Assembly (NCBI GenBank): GCA_027922465.2
Contig: BQMF02000434.1
Location: forward strand, 124,001 to 188,000
Direction of reading: 5' to 3'
Origin: Turritopsis dohrnii
Taxonomy: Eukaryota; Cnidaria; Hydrozoa; Anthoathecata; Oceaniidae
DNA: 64,000 nt
Part shown: positions 47,989 through 59,138 of the stretch, in pieces
Layout: each line of letters begins with the position of its first letter
Numbering within the stretch: position 1 is the first letter of the stretch
Made by a program: the position numbers and the translations under genes
Notes under the pieces: model-generated
Seen by the model: the letters and a program-made list of their open reading frames with translations, nothing else
What the model was told of the DNA's origin: nothing
The model's database searches: none

Positions 47989-49478
47989 CCCAGTGGGCAC
48001 GCGAACGTTGGTTCAACGTTGAATCAACGTCACATCAAAACGTCGGAACAACGTTGAATTATGATTGAATTTGAAAGGTGAGACAACGTTATTTCACAGA
48101 CTAAGTTACAACGTTAAAATACCAACGTTGATTCAACGTTTTATATTCAACGTTGTGTTAATGTTGATGAGCAGACGTTGATGCAACGTCACTTCCCAAC
48201 GTCGGAACCAACGTTGGATTATGATTGAATTTGAAAGGTGAGACAACGTTATTTCACAGACTAAGTTACAACGTTAAAATACCAACGTTGATTCAACGTT
48301 TTATATTCAACGTTGTGTTAATGTTGATGAGCAGACGTTGATGCAACGTCACTTCCCAACGTCGGAACCAACGTTGGATTATGATTGAATTTGAAAGGTG
48401 AGACAACGTTATTTCACAGACTAAGTTACAACGTTAAAATACCAACGTTGATTCAACGTTTTATATTCAACGTTGTGTTAATGTTGATGAGCAGACGTTG
48501 ATGCAACGTCACTTCCCAACGTCGGAACCAACGTTGGATTATGATTGAATTTGAAAGCAGAGACAACGTTATTTCACCATGGCAGTTTCAACGTTGACAT
48601 ACTGATGTTGATTCAACGTTTGATGTGTAACCTTGACTTAATATTGGTTTAAAACATGATTTCGATCAGCTTGAAAGAGAACTTCATTTTACATTAGAGA
48701 CAAGACATAACAGCAAATTCCGTTTTAGCATGTTTCTTAACAAATATATAATAAATATATACAATGACTTTCATACACGTTTTCTTTTTTCATTAGAAAC
48801 CTGATCACTTGCTTTAGGGCTGGAGTTCTCAGCTTCAAAGGTTCTTATTAAGTTCCTTGCTTTTTAACTGTGTTTTTTCATTTGGCGTGACACGTTTCTA
48901 TTATTATCATCACACAAGAATTTAGTACATTTCAGAAAAAGAAAGTTGTTGCTGTTTTTTCATTCTTCAGCCTAGTAACTTCCTGAGCAATTCATTATTT
49001 TTAAGCCATTTTCAGCCTCAGGTTCCTTATAAACGCGTTCCTTACAAAACAAAAAAACATAAAACATTAACATATATATACATGTGTATATAAACTGAAA
49101 ATAATTTTAAAAATCGAGATCAAAAAACCGAGGAACCGAATATAAGTGACGATCGTTGTTGAGGCATTTCTAGATAAACTTCAGACCTTTTGATTCATTA
49201 AAAAGAATTATGAAAACACGATTGTTTGATTCATTAAAAAAAGAATGTTAAAAACACGAGTGATGGTATCAGATAAAAAATAAAGTGGTATCAGATAAAA
49301 AAATAAAGTGAAATAACGGCCAGCGTTAGCTTTGTTCTTTTCTCTTCACTCCTCCTTTCCTTTCCGGCGCATACTTCAAGAATTTCTTCACTTCGTCCTC
49401 AACTACACTTTCGGTTGTTGCACTTGATTTTACAACGGCATCTAAAAATTAATCACAATCATTGTTAGGAAATCGCGA
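47989..49478 (+). repeat. Left terminal region (type 1) with AACGTTG palindromes and 160-bp tandem repeats
   Basis: The first ~650 bp is built of CAACGTTG-like palindromes at short intervals. A 160-bp unit starting ATGATTGAATTTGAAAGGTG repeats in tandem (48061, 48221, 48381, partial 48541). The region to 49478, including the last DUF4806 exon, is repeated in inverse orientation at 51773-52884, where only one 160-bp unit is present. Such subterminal repeats are usually transposase-binding sites. Confidence 0.8.
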
Positions 49479-50779
49479 ATAGACCATATGAGGAAAAAAA
49501 TGCCGAACTGTTTCAGAGCTTGCAAACAAGTCTATCCCAAAAAATCAACATACTTATAAGGCATTTATAACAGTTCGTCTTTCCGAACGCAAATTTCTCT
49601 TTGTTCTTTCCTTTTAAATTCATATGCGACATCACCTTGTTGGTCAATAATCTGAAAAAAAATAATAATAATAGAGTATGACACACAACAGACATTGCTG
49701 TAGCACCTCACAGAAATAGAAGAAGATAATAGAAGCTTACTTGCTCATTGCTCGAGCTACCGAATCTTTAACAGATACTCCACCAATTCTTGCAAGTCTA
49801 TTAGTCTAAAAAGATAGCACACGTAGTCATATCAGGTGGAACTACATTTTCTTTTGCATTGAGACTAAAGCTAAATGAGTTTACCAATAGTACTTGCTCT
49901 TCTTCATCTAAACTTGCTTCAAATTCTTTTAAGTCTTCAACATTATCGAATGGGCGGAGATGAAACTCAGACTCTGCTGGGTCATACCTCTTGCCTAATT
50001 CTTCTATCGCCTGATTTATTTGTGCCAAACAATTTAACACTTTTCTTTGAAATTCTATAAAAACAAATTGACATGTGAATGCTCAACTGAATTCGAAATT
50101 GACTGAACTAAAGTTTTAAAATTGCCCTTACTAGCTTCAGATAACGGATAGATTTGTTTCGACTTTTTGGCAGACAGAATTTTCTTTGGTGTGGAAGCAG
50201 ATTCTGGCACTGGCACATTACTTGATTCTGCAGCTTTTGAAATAGGGCTTAACACCCTTTGGATTGTTTGTGGCGATCTTGATGATAGTGGCGTTTCCAG
50301 AAGTGGAAGAGGTCTTTCATTTTGAATGGCAAAGTCTGCTAAGGTGTATAAAAGGTTAAATATTCATAACTCAACTCACAAATTAACTTCAAAAGTAACA
50401 ATATAAATATTTACCTTTCTTTGGAACACTATCATCTTCACTTGTGATGTTGCAGTGATTTTCACAGTCAGTAAGGCTATCTATAACGGAAAGTCAATAA
50501 TCATTCTTCATCAGATTGGATCATGATATAGCACATAGGATGTGTTTGAATAATCGATATAAATTGTTATTATTTACCTGAATTATACTTAATTTTTACC
50601 AGGGGAAACTTTTTCCATTGCTCTGTAGGACTTCGCATTTCTTTGATAGCCCTCAATGGATTTAAACCAACTGGCCACAAAACAAATTCTTGTTGAATCC
50701 AGTGAGAAGGGATGGCTCCTTCCTCTTCTGTGTCCCCTTCTAACCAAACAGCACAAGTGTATTTTGAGAAGCTTCCCAT
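49326..50779 (-). CDS. DUF4806 accessory protein of the transposon, seven exons
   Basis: Minus-strand exons at 50779-50578, 50480-50415, 50338-50132, 50054-49885, 49805-49741, 49651-49554 and 49441-49326. All introns have GT and AG ends and all phases agree, giving 307 residues with no stop. The N-terminus (M-G-S-F-S-K-Y ... S-H-W-I-Q-Q) has the V-x-W-L / H-W-I pattern often found in these proteins. The middle is acidic and Ser/Pro/Lys-rich. The DUF4806 domain spans exons 4-6 (L-N-C-L-A-Q-I-N, R-P-F-D-N-V-E-D-L, R-I-G-G-V-S-V-K-D-S-V, N-L-K-G-K-N-K-E-K-F), and the C-terminal tail is basic. Proteins of this type accompany tnp2-like transposases; the exact role is not known to me. No lesion was found, unlike the neighbouring transposase. 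Confidence 0.75.
49479..49553. other. Intron 6 of the DUF4806 gene (part outside the terminal repeat)
   Basis: Intron 6 runs from 49553 to 49442. Its last 37 bases lie within the inverted repeat shared with 51773-52884, so the boundary of the duplicated segment falls inside this intron. Confidence 0.6.
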
Positions 50780-51026
50780 TTTTGTGAATGTTTACTTCAA
50801 TCTAAATATTTACAAAACAAAGTGAGAAAATTATGTGAAAAAAAACTACCAAAGTTTCAGGAATTTCAAAGTAGTTAGGAAACACAATGATGCTATTAAA
50901 GTTGAAAGCCTCAGCTATTTGATTTGGCAATGAAAATGTTACTGCAAAAGTTTGGGGACAAGCAAAGCATACTCAGATAGCATTCATAAGAAAGGTTTGA
51001 GAATGTAGTTAAAAAATAATCAAACT

Positions 51027-52884
51027 CCCAATGGGCACGCGACGTTATTTCAACGTTGAATTTTGGTTGAATTATGGTCGGTCGGTCGACAACCTATAAT
51101 CAACCTTGGTTCAACGTTGTAAAAATTACGTTGATTCGACAAACGTTTTTTCAACGTTGGTTCAACGTTGTTTTGGCAACGTTAGATGAACGGAATAATT
51201 ACCAACACTTAATCAACGTTGAAATTGCAACGTTGATGTAACGTTTGAAAACCAACGTTGAAACAACATTGTATCTTTTAACGTTATTTCAACGGATGCA
51301 AATACAACGTTGAACCAACGTTGCGGAAATGACGTTTCATCAACGTTGTTATGTTCACCGTTGAAACAACGTCTGAAAACTAACATTGATACAACATTTG
51401 CAAATCAACGTTGAACCAACATTGGATCGATAACGTTATTTCAACGGAAGAAATTTCAACGTTGAACCAACGTTTGAAAAGTGAGGTTGATGCAGCGTTT
51501 GTAAATCAACGTTGATACAACATTGGATCAATAACGTTATTTCATCAGATGGAAATACAACGTTGAATCAATGTTTTAAGAATTATGTCACATCAGTGCT
51601 GTCAATGTCTTAAACTCTGTTTAAGTAGAGCAGAAGTTAATGCTTGAAACGTGTTAAAAACACCACCTTGTGAGTTCACATAAACTTCACGCCATATCAC
51701 ACAAAAAAAAGGTTATTCACCTTGGGAATCATTAAGAAAATTGTTGTTTAAAGGTTTTCTATATAAAGTATACGATTTCCTAACAATGATTGTGATTAAT
51801 TTTTAGATGCCGTTGTAAAATCAAGTGCAACAACCGAAAGTGTAGTTGAGGACGAAGTGAAGAAATTCTTGAAGTATGCGCCGGAAAGGAAAGGAGGAGT
51901 GAAGAGAAAAGAACAAAACGAACGCTGGCCGTTATTTCAGTTACTTTATTTTTTATCTGATACCATCACTCGTGTTTTTAACATTCTTTTTTTAATGAAT
52001 CAAAAGGTCTGAAGTTTATCTAGAAATGCCTCAACAACGATCGTCACTTATATTCGGTTCCTCGGTTTTTTGATCTTGATTTTTAAAATTATTTTCAGTT
52101 TATATACACATGTATATATATGTTAATGTTTTATGTTTTTTTGTTTTGTAAGGAACGCGTTTATAAGGAACCTGAGGCTGAAAATGGCTTAAAAATAATG
52201 AATTGTTCAGGAAGTTACTAGGCTGAAGAATGAAAAAACAGCAACAACTTTCTTTTTCTGAAATGTACTAAATTCTTGTGTGATGATAATAATAGAAACG
52301 TGTCACGCCAAATGAAAAAACACAGTTAAAAAGCAAGGAACTTAATAAGAACCTTTGAAGCTGAGAACTCCAGCCCTAAAGCAAGTGATCAGGTTTCTAA
52401 TGAAAAAAGAAAACGTGTATGAAAGTCATTGTATATATTTATTATATATTTGTTAAGAAACATGCTAAAACGGAATTTGCTGTTATGTCTTGTCTCTAAT
52501 GTAAAATGAAGTTCTCTTTCAAGCTGATCGAAATCATGTTTTAAACCAATATTAAGTCAAGGTTACACATCAAACGTTGAATCAACATCAGTATGTCAAC
52601 GTTGAAACTGCCATGGTGAAATAACGTTGTCTCTGCTTTCAAATTCAATCATAATCCAACGTTGGTTCCGACGTTGGGAAGTGACGTTGCATCAACGTCT
52701 GCTCATCAACATTAACACAACGTTGAATATAAAACGTTGAATCAACGTTGGTATTTTAACGTTGTAATTTAGTCTGTGAAATAACGCTGTCTCACCTTTC
52801 AAATTCAATCATAATTCAACGTTGTTCCGACGTTTTGGTGTGACGTTGATTCAACGTTGAACCAACGTTCGCGTGCCCACTGGG
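51027..52884 (-). mobile_element. 1.86 kb internally deleted copy of the same transposon, reversed
   Basis: Starts with the complement of the host element's right end (51027-51640 matches 61045-60179) and ends with the complement of its left end (51773-52884 matches 49478-47989). Between them are only 132 bp of other sequence (51641-51772). The flanking dinucleotide is CT on both sides (51025-51026, 52885-52886). It is thus an ends-only derivative inserted in opposite orientation into its own full-length relative, between the DUF4806 and tnp2 genes. Inside, the last DUF4806 exon survives at 51807-51920. Confidence 0.85.
51807..51920 (+). pseudogene. Stray last exon of the DUF4806 gene in the deletion derivative
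   Basis: An inverted copy of exon 7 with its TTTTTAG acceptor; the frame reads through the original stop because AGC-TAA is changed to AAC-GAA. It is a relic without the other six exons. Confidence 0.75.
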
Positions 52885-53004
52885 CTGTTTTAAAAGTATC
52901 TTTTTTGTTTTGATACAAAAAATATGTTACAGTATAGAGAAAGCAAATAATAAAATATCGTAACTATATAAAATACAACAGCTTTGATGTTCAAACATAT
53001 AACA

Positions 53005-54825
53005 TTATTTTTCATAGTCATGTAAAATAGAAAACAATGCAAAGCCACTTTGATGGGGAAGAACAACAACTTTTCTTCTGAACTCATCGATACCATGTAC
53101 CACATTACGGAAATATTGCTCGTGAAATTGCTTGATGAAACAAATGGAAAACACCTTTGAATCAGCTGGTTCTGTAAATAGACTCTCAGCATAGCGATCT
53201 TTTAGCACCCAACACATGTACTGGTCATCAGCAACTTTGCTTTTGATAAATATAAATTGACCAGTACCATTCAAATAGCACGATTCCTTAAATTTCATTG
53301 AGATTTTCTCTTCACGTTTAGACAAACAGAGTTTGTCAAGTTCTGATCGTCTTTTTGCTACCTGCACTACGGGCTTATTTGCACATTTCACTAATTTTTT
53401 AATTTTCCCTAGATGATTTTCAAAAGGGAAAGCAGACATACTATTCAAACTTTTGTTAAAATACTGGACATCATCCGGCAGATGAATAAGTCCATGGACA
53501 TTGTACACGTTAAATGTAACACCATAAAGTTCACTTGCTTGTTCAACAAAATATAGCAGCAACTCCTTACTATATTGTAAGAAATGAGTGCGGACTTGAT
53601 GATTGGAGTCAAGAAGAATGCGTATTGCCAGGGATAACGTTAAAAAATGCTTATAATAGGCTGGAGTCAATATTGGTTTAAGTGCTAGAATACCAGTATA
53701 TAGTAAGAATTGGCGAAACTCTGTTGCTTTCCATCGATCCATTTCATTTAGTCCTCTAGGTTGCCGAGCAAATATGCTTGGCATTTTCCCTGCAAAATCA
53801 TGTAACTTATCAGAAATAAGAATCACTTGAGCTGCTGAGAGACGGCATATACGAGGTCCTGATTTCAAAAATGTAACAGACGTCTAGTTACACCTAAACA
53901 AACCATATGCATGTAGTCCAATACAAACATGTTGATACAATCAATGCCTTCAGTGGCTATGGGACTTTCATCTTTCTGATGATTTCCTAAATATACTCCC
54001 CTGTTGAACTCTTCAACTTGTCTTGCCGGAAACTCCTGACAACCATTAAAAGTAATTCTGTGACTCAAATATTCACCCTGGATAATGCAACGTTCGCATG
54101 AATGATACCCAGTGTGATTAACAATGCATTTTAAAAATGCCCGAGCAGGTGCATCACATATAAACATTTCTAAGGTTACTTGAAAATGTTGGTCCAAATA
54201 GTCAAAGCCATTGTTTTGAAGATGCTTGATCTCCCTCAACATTCTTTCAGTGAAATCACCAACCCCATCAGGCTTCTTATCACCATAAAAAATTGCAACA
54301 ACAAATACAAGTGTTTCAAGGGGAGAACAAAGAATAGGCCAAAATTGCTTGCTATTGGATTTACACAATGGCAGACCATCTATGTTAATTGATATCTTAA
54401 CATTATTGTCTGGAAAACAATTACCATTCTGTTCAAGAACTTTTAACAGGCCCTGCTCAATTCCAAAATAAATGAAACTTCCACCACACAAAGGTTCTGT
54501 GGTAATATTTCGTGGCGTTCTCAACAATGTCCTTGCATCCTTAGGCAAATTCACCAGATCAGTTCTTAGTATGTTCAGTAAGTCATTAATGCACTGACGG
54601 GTCAAAATGTGACTAGAAGCCCAGTCAGCTAACTTTTCTTGGATGCTTTCTTCAACAATTTCTTCATTTAAACTATCATCTGAATCAGATGGAAGAAAGG
54701 ATAATTCCTCGTTTATGTCACCAACAGGGTCCTCATCAGAATCAACAGACATAACCTCATCAATATCATAGCATTCAGAGTCACTTGAATGATCACTTAT
54801 GATGCTTCCAGTTGTCTCGGCATCA
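53005..54825 (-). pseudogene. tnp2/EnSpm-like transposase, main part, with a 1-nt frameshift
   Basis: The frame enters from the Harbinger boundary at 54825 with an acidic Asp/Ser stretch, then the catalytic region. Counted from the Met at 54752 it has N-I-D-G-L-P (Asp125), C-D-A-P-A-R-A-F (Asp200), a zinc-knuckle-like H-x-C-x2-C (217-222) and L-D-Y-M-H (278-282). A missing T in a T-run near 53867 shifts the frame after R-R-L-L-H-F. The second part (53868-53005) continues with W-K-A-T-E-F-R-x-F-L-L-Y-T-G, N-V-H-G-L-I-H-L and F-P-F-E-N, as in animal tnp2-like transposases. The first ~28 residues lie at 57325-57240 beyond the Harbinger element. Insertion plus frameshift make the enzyme inactive. 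Confidence 0.85.
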
Positions 54826-54982
54826 TTAGCAACACAACGCGGACGTCAAAAAACTCCCGGGAAACCCCAAAAAGAAACTGGGCTCCACTATCTTTGTCGC
54901 GTGTTGTTTTATAAAGTTTCGTTCACGACCTCAAAATAGCCATTTTGACGTTCTGAAGAAGACGTGAAATTTATTTGTAAAC

Positions 54983-55785
54983 ATGGAATCAGAGCGAAGG
55001 TAAATAACCATAAAATTTATTGTTTTATGTGTATTTCTGGTATTCTGAAGGTGATGATCAAGAGCATTGCTGAAAAATATTTATCGTCTGTTTTTTTAGA
55101 GTAAACATGCATTGGAATGAAGAAAGAGATGTCATGATGATGAGAGAGATGGCAGCTAGGGGAATTTTTGAATATAAATCAGGAAGCAGAGAGAGGGGGA
55201 ACGCATGGCAAGAAATTGCTACAGCATTAAACATTGAAAACAATTTCAACGTGACTAATCGAGGAGTAAGAGATCGGTTTACTTCTATAATGAAAAAGTA
55301 TAAAGCAAAGGTAAATAAAGAAATTACTGGAACAGGGATTAGGAGGTCAAGAGCTTACTGAATATGAAATGATTACAGAAGATCTTATAGAACGGTACGA
55401 GGAAAGTGAAAGAAAAACTGCTGAGGAAAATAACAACAAGAAATCAAAAGCTGGAGAGGATAAAGAAAAAGCTCAAGAAATCAGAGATGCTGCCATGGAA
55501 AGAGTTGGGGAAACAAGAAAACGTAATAAATGTGAAGATGATGAACCCAAAGAAAAAAAAAGAAGGTCAAGTTCCGATCTACTAACTTTTCTCCGTGAGA
55601 AAATGGACAACGATAACGAAAATCGACGACAAGTGATGGAAAGAGAGCGTCAGCAGACTGAATTGTTGCTTGAAAACCAGAGATCAATGAACATGTTGAT
55701 GCAGCAACAACAACAACAACATCAACAATTCATGGCTCTTCTTTTGCAACAAATGAACAGTAATAATAACAATGGTAACCAGTGA
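54983..55785 (+). pseudogene. Harbinger Myb/SANT-like DNA-binding protein with a 1-nt frameshift
   Basis: Exon 1 (54983-54999) encodes M-E-S-E-R; a GTAAAT donor and TTTTTTTAG acceptor lead in phase to exon 2 at 55100. Residues W-N-E-E-R-D-V-M-M-M-R-E ... G-N-A-W-Q-E-I-A ... R-G-V-R-D-R-F form a trihelix/Myb-like domain. An extra base near 55336 shifts the frame; the second part (to 55785) continues with E-Y-E-M-I-T-E-D-L, a highly charged coiled-coil region and a glutamine-rich tail (Q-Q-Q-Q-Q-Q, M-N-S-N-N-N-N). The partner protein normally helps the transposase enter the nucleus and bind element ends. The frameshift should abolish the C-terminal half. Confidence 0.8.
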
Positions 55786-56058
55786 GAAAAAGAAGATGGT
55801 AAACATTGAAATGTAAAAATACTTTTGTTGTTAGTTAGTGTTAACATTAGGGATAGTTTTTATTATTTGTTGTATTCAAGACTAAAAAGTAAAAAGCTGG
55901 TTGTTTTTAACGAATCAGATTTCTTTGTGCATTGAACAATTCCAAAAATACCAAGAATTTTTCCAAGAAGTACAACTAAACAAAATCTAGGAACTTTTTG
56001 TTTTTAAGACAAACTTTCTTCCACATAACAGAATTTTACAGTATATATATGTCTCAAG

Positions 56059-57189
56059 TTATTGAAAATAGTCTTCAAGGCTTGGTGGGTCAACTTCAAA
56101 ATATTCAGAAATTTTATTTCCATATAAACATGTTCGTGCATTTTGTAACAGTGCACAAACTTTGAAAATTTTCCCAATTGCACTGAGGCCTAACTTCATT
56201 TGGGACTTCAGTGTAACAAATTTGAAGTAGTTCTTGATTTCCCCAAATAGCCATTCAACACTAATTCTTACTTCACTCATTGCTTTGTTGTATTGTATTT
56301 GTTGATGATTAAGATTTCCTCTCTGATAAGGGGCTTGAAGATGAACTTGGAGAGGATATGCAGGGTCTCCATATATACATAAGGGGTTTCCTTGATACCA
56401 TGCTACTCTTTGAAGATCTCTCAATAAATCAGACTCGTTTAACATTGTGCTATCATGTCTACGACCTTCATATGGTCCACTCAGATTACCAATCAGTCCA
56501 TTGGGTAAAGCAAGGCTCTGGAATTTAATTGCATGGACCCGTTTGTGCCCATTATATACAATTCTTTGGTCTGTATCAGGTCTAGAAATCCTTAAGACAG
56601 TCCCATCTATGAAGCCAAAACAATTATCAAGAGGGGCCCCTTTATGGTGAATTGCATGTGCATAGTTTGCAAGGGCATTTGGTTGCAAAAACCCTTGCTG
56701 CCAAGACTTTAAATGATGACCATGATTTTCAAATACGAGATCCAGGACTTTGTTGAAAATAAGACATAATTCAGTTTGATTTCTTCCAAAAAGTGGAATC
56801 ATATCTGTATATCGACAAGGATATTCAAGTCGTTTTAAAAATATACACAACGCCTCCAGACCAGTGGCAACAGTTCTTTGGTCACATATCAATTTGTCAG
56901 GAATTCTTAGAACATTCATCAGTCGTTCCAAGTCGTTTTTAGCAATCCGAAATTCAGTTAAACATTGAGTATTATCAAAGTTTTCTATATCAAATCGCTC
57001 AAAAAAGCTGTAGGGATATATCTCTCTGGAGTAGGCATAATCATAAATAAGTAAAAATTCTGAATCATCAATTATATCTTCAACATAAGCGTATAAAGAT
57101 ACATCACGCAGATTTTTCAATCCTCTTTCCGGCATGTTGTTGTTTACTTGGTAGCTAAAACTACATTTAATTACAAGACGCGACATCAT
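56059..57189 (-). CDS. PIF/Harbinger transposase (DDE_Tnp_4)
   Basis: 376-codon intact frame. Catalytic triad in recognisable contexts: F-I-D-G-T-V (Asp195), Y-G-D-P-A-Y-P (Asp275) and R-I-S-V-E-W-L-F-G (Glu312). The N-terminal region (85-150) holds the helical domain with L-x-x-L and P-L-F-G-R. A start at Met19 (M-P-E-R-G-L) is equally possible. It cuts and pastes the element in the nucleus with the Myb-like partner, whose gene here is broken, so activity would need a partner from elsewhere. Its length is typical of the family. Confidence 0.9.
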   Translation of the reverse strand: MMSRLVIKCSFSYQVNNNMPERGLKNLRDVSLYAYVEDIIDDSEFLLIYDYAYSREIYPYSFFERFDIENFDNTQCLTEFRIAKNDLERLMNVLRIPDKLICDQRTVATGLEALCIFLKRLEYPCRYTDMIPLFGRNQTELCLIFNKVLDLVFENHGHHLKSWQQGFLQPNALANYAHAIHHKGAPLDNCFGFIDGTVLRISRPDTDQRIVYNGHKRVHAIKFQSLALPNGLIGNLSGPYEGRRHDSTMLNESDLLRDLQRVAWYQGNPLCIYGDPAYPLQVHLQAPYQRGNLNHQQIQYNKAMSEVRISVEWLFGEIKNYFKFVTLKSQMKLGLSAIGKIFKVCALLQNARTCLYGNKISEYFEVDPPSLEDYFQ

Positions 57190-57239
57190 GAATTATTTAT
57201 CAGACGACGTCTTCAACCCCGTACGCGTCTCGTTGCTAA

Positions 57240-57325
57240 AACTCCCTATTATCAGCTGTACAAGTTTTATTGATCAATTTTTCGACTGCAATTTGTCGCT
57301 TCCTCCAATTCTTTAAGTAAGACAT
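57240..57325 (-). pseudogene. N-terminal codons of the tnp2-like transposase, cut off by the Harbinger element
   Basis: A minus-strand ATG at 57325 opens about 28 basic codons (M-S-Y-L-K-N-W-R-K-R-Q) that run into the Harbinger end. The frame could resume at 54825 with N-D-A-E. Basic starts of this kind are usual for the family. An upstream intron or start cannot be excluded. Confidence 0.6.
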
Positions 57326-58064
57326 TTCACATCGCCTTATTCTACAGATTTGAAATTTAGTAATGTGAGTGACTACTTATAATTCGGAGTATGGTTGAAG
57401 TTCCCTTTGAGCACCTTCATTGGCGCGCAATGTTTGTGAACTTTACTATTCAAACTGCCTACGGTAGCGCTTGACTATTGCCGTCAAATCAGCGAGGCAA
57501 AAAGGTGTCAACAAAACTTCGATTTTGTTTCTTTGCAAATAAATCGATTATGCTTTCTTAATAGTATTTTACAGAACGACCTTGCCAAACAAAATCTCAA
57601 ATCATGTCATCGTTGTTTGCTACGCTCGTCGACAATCACGAATTTTAGTTAATTGCTGCGCTCGGCGATCAACGTTCAAATGAACTCAAGAACTTCTTTG
57701 CACACACGTTATTCTCTGATCAAGATATAAATCGGACAAAATTATGGATATATTATGGATTTATCATCTCGTGACATTCAGTTTTCAACACATATGCCGT
57801 TTGTAAAAGTTATGTTTTTGTTATGTTTCTGAATTCTGATCATGGGTATTGTCGAAGAAGTGTCTCTAAAGAATCCATAAATCAACTTTGGAAATTGAAG
57901 ACAATACAAACTTGATAGATGTGCTGGATAATCACAAATATGAGAAACAATCAACAGAATTATTGATGAATGAAGAAAGTGACCACTATTAAATTGTGTT
58001 GTTTGCTTAAAAACATTCAAAACTAACTCAGACTTTCTTAGTCACACTAACAAGAAAGGACATC
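57326..58064. other. Spacer between tnp2 start and C2H2 ORF
   Basis: Non-coding region between two divergent genes, a likely place for their promoters; no TATA box or other site is convincing. Confidence 0.4.
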
Positions 58065-58442
58065 ATGAACAAACTCTGCTACATCTCTGTGGCTAAAAGC
58101 AAGAATTGTAGCGAATGTGGCACAATATTAATACACCAAGAAGAGCTTAACTCTCATTTGCACTTTGTTCACAAGCAGTATTAGTTTTCATGTGACAAGT
58201 GTAATAAAGCATTTGTGCATGGATGTAATAGTAAAAATACCCATGTCAAAAGTTGTGGTGTGAAAACAGTTATTTTATGCTCGTATGAAAATTGTTGTAA
58301 GTCGCGTTATCTTTCTGAACATATCATATCACACAAAACAGAGGATGCCCTTTCTGTCACCATAGAAATTGTTTGTTGCAATAGTGAAAGTGAAATCTTG
58401 GACAATTTACGTAAAGCACATAAACACGAAGTTTGTCTGTAA
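58065..58442 (+). pseudogene. C2H2 zinc-finger ORF inside the transposon, one in-frame stop
   Basis: From the ATG at 58065 a frame of 125 sense codons runs to the stop at 58440, broken once by TAG at 58182-58184. It reads C-S-E-C-G ... H-L-H-F-V-H (a C2H2 finger, residues ~15-36), then after the stop F-S-C-D-K-C-N-K-A-F ... H-V-K-S-C, and a Cys/His-rich C-terminus (C-S-Y-E-N-C-C, H-I-I-S-H, R-K-A-H-K-H-E). The stop aside, the fingers are regular, which suggests a recently disabled third gene of the element. Alternatively the TAG could lie in an intron, but no splice signals fit. Confidence 0.55.
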
Positions 58443-58645
58443 CCATATATACCTATTGCAATTCTGTAAATTTTGTTTTTCTAATATTTCTGTGTTCCAT
58501 GATAATACTTTACATGCTTTTTGTATATATTTTATAAAATGACAAAATCTTACTTTGTTGATCTCCTACACTTACTCAGTTTTTATACCGAATATGTGTT
58601 CACTTCTTTGTGTTTAATCGAAAAGCCAGAAGTAAGTTTCTTATT

Positions 58646-58722
58646 TTAAGAGAGAGTAAAAACAAGTTGTTTTTGAAAGAAAACAAGCTCAAAATTTTTA
58701 TAAACTTGTTTTACTCTCTTAA
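58646..58722. repeat. 77 bp inverted repeat
   Basis: TTAAGAGAGAGTAAAAACAAG pairs with CTTGTTTTACTCTCTTAA across about 35 bases. It may be a short hairpin or a MITE remnant. Confidence 0.55.
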
Positions 58723-58937
58723 TGTAAGGAATTTTCTTTCCATTTGATAATGAACAACTGTTATATATTGTGTTCAGGATTCGCTTCTCTTTTACTAAAT
58801 GAATATATACAAAAGACTTTATTGTTATTATTATTATTATGAACGAATATTTTTACAGGATAAAACCAAATCAAAAACATGTAAAATATATACAATAATA
58901 TACATTATTTACATAATTCTGTTCTTACTTTGGGTCC

Positions 58938-59138
58938 TGCCAGAAAAAAGTTTGCCTAATGGCAGATGGTCTAAACAATGCTAAACCATTAGACGATTTA
59001 TTTATATCTTAGTTGTTAAATTTGACCTGTGATTTTCGATCAGGAGAAAAGATGCTAGAACTACCATGTTTGTTTATCAGCATTATCCAATTTTGTGTTT
59101 TAAAGACCATCTACCATTAGGCAAACTTTTTTCTGGCA
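58938..59138. mobile_element. 201 bp MITE-like inverted repeat
   Basis: The 5' arm TGCCAGAAAAAAGTTTGCCT and about 14 further bases pair with the 3' arm with one mismatch. No certain target duplication and no coding. Lies in the non-coding right part of the transposon. Confidence 0.65.

Larger units (their letters stand above)
54826..57239 (-). mobile_element. PIF/Harbinger element, 2.4 kb
   Basis: Contains the two genes typical of the superfamily, a DDE_Tnp_4 transposase and a Myb/SANT-like protein, arranged convergently. Short terminal inverted repeats TTAGCAAC ... GTTGCTAA, with looser similarity further in (ACGCG), mark the ends. TTA on one side and TAA on the other stand where the 3-bp TWA duplication is expected, so the duplication is imperfect. 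It lies in the tnp2 coding region. Confidence 0.75.
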
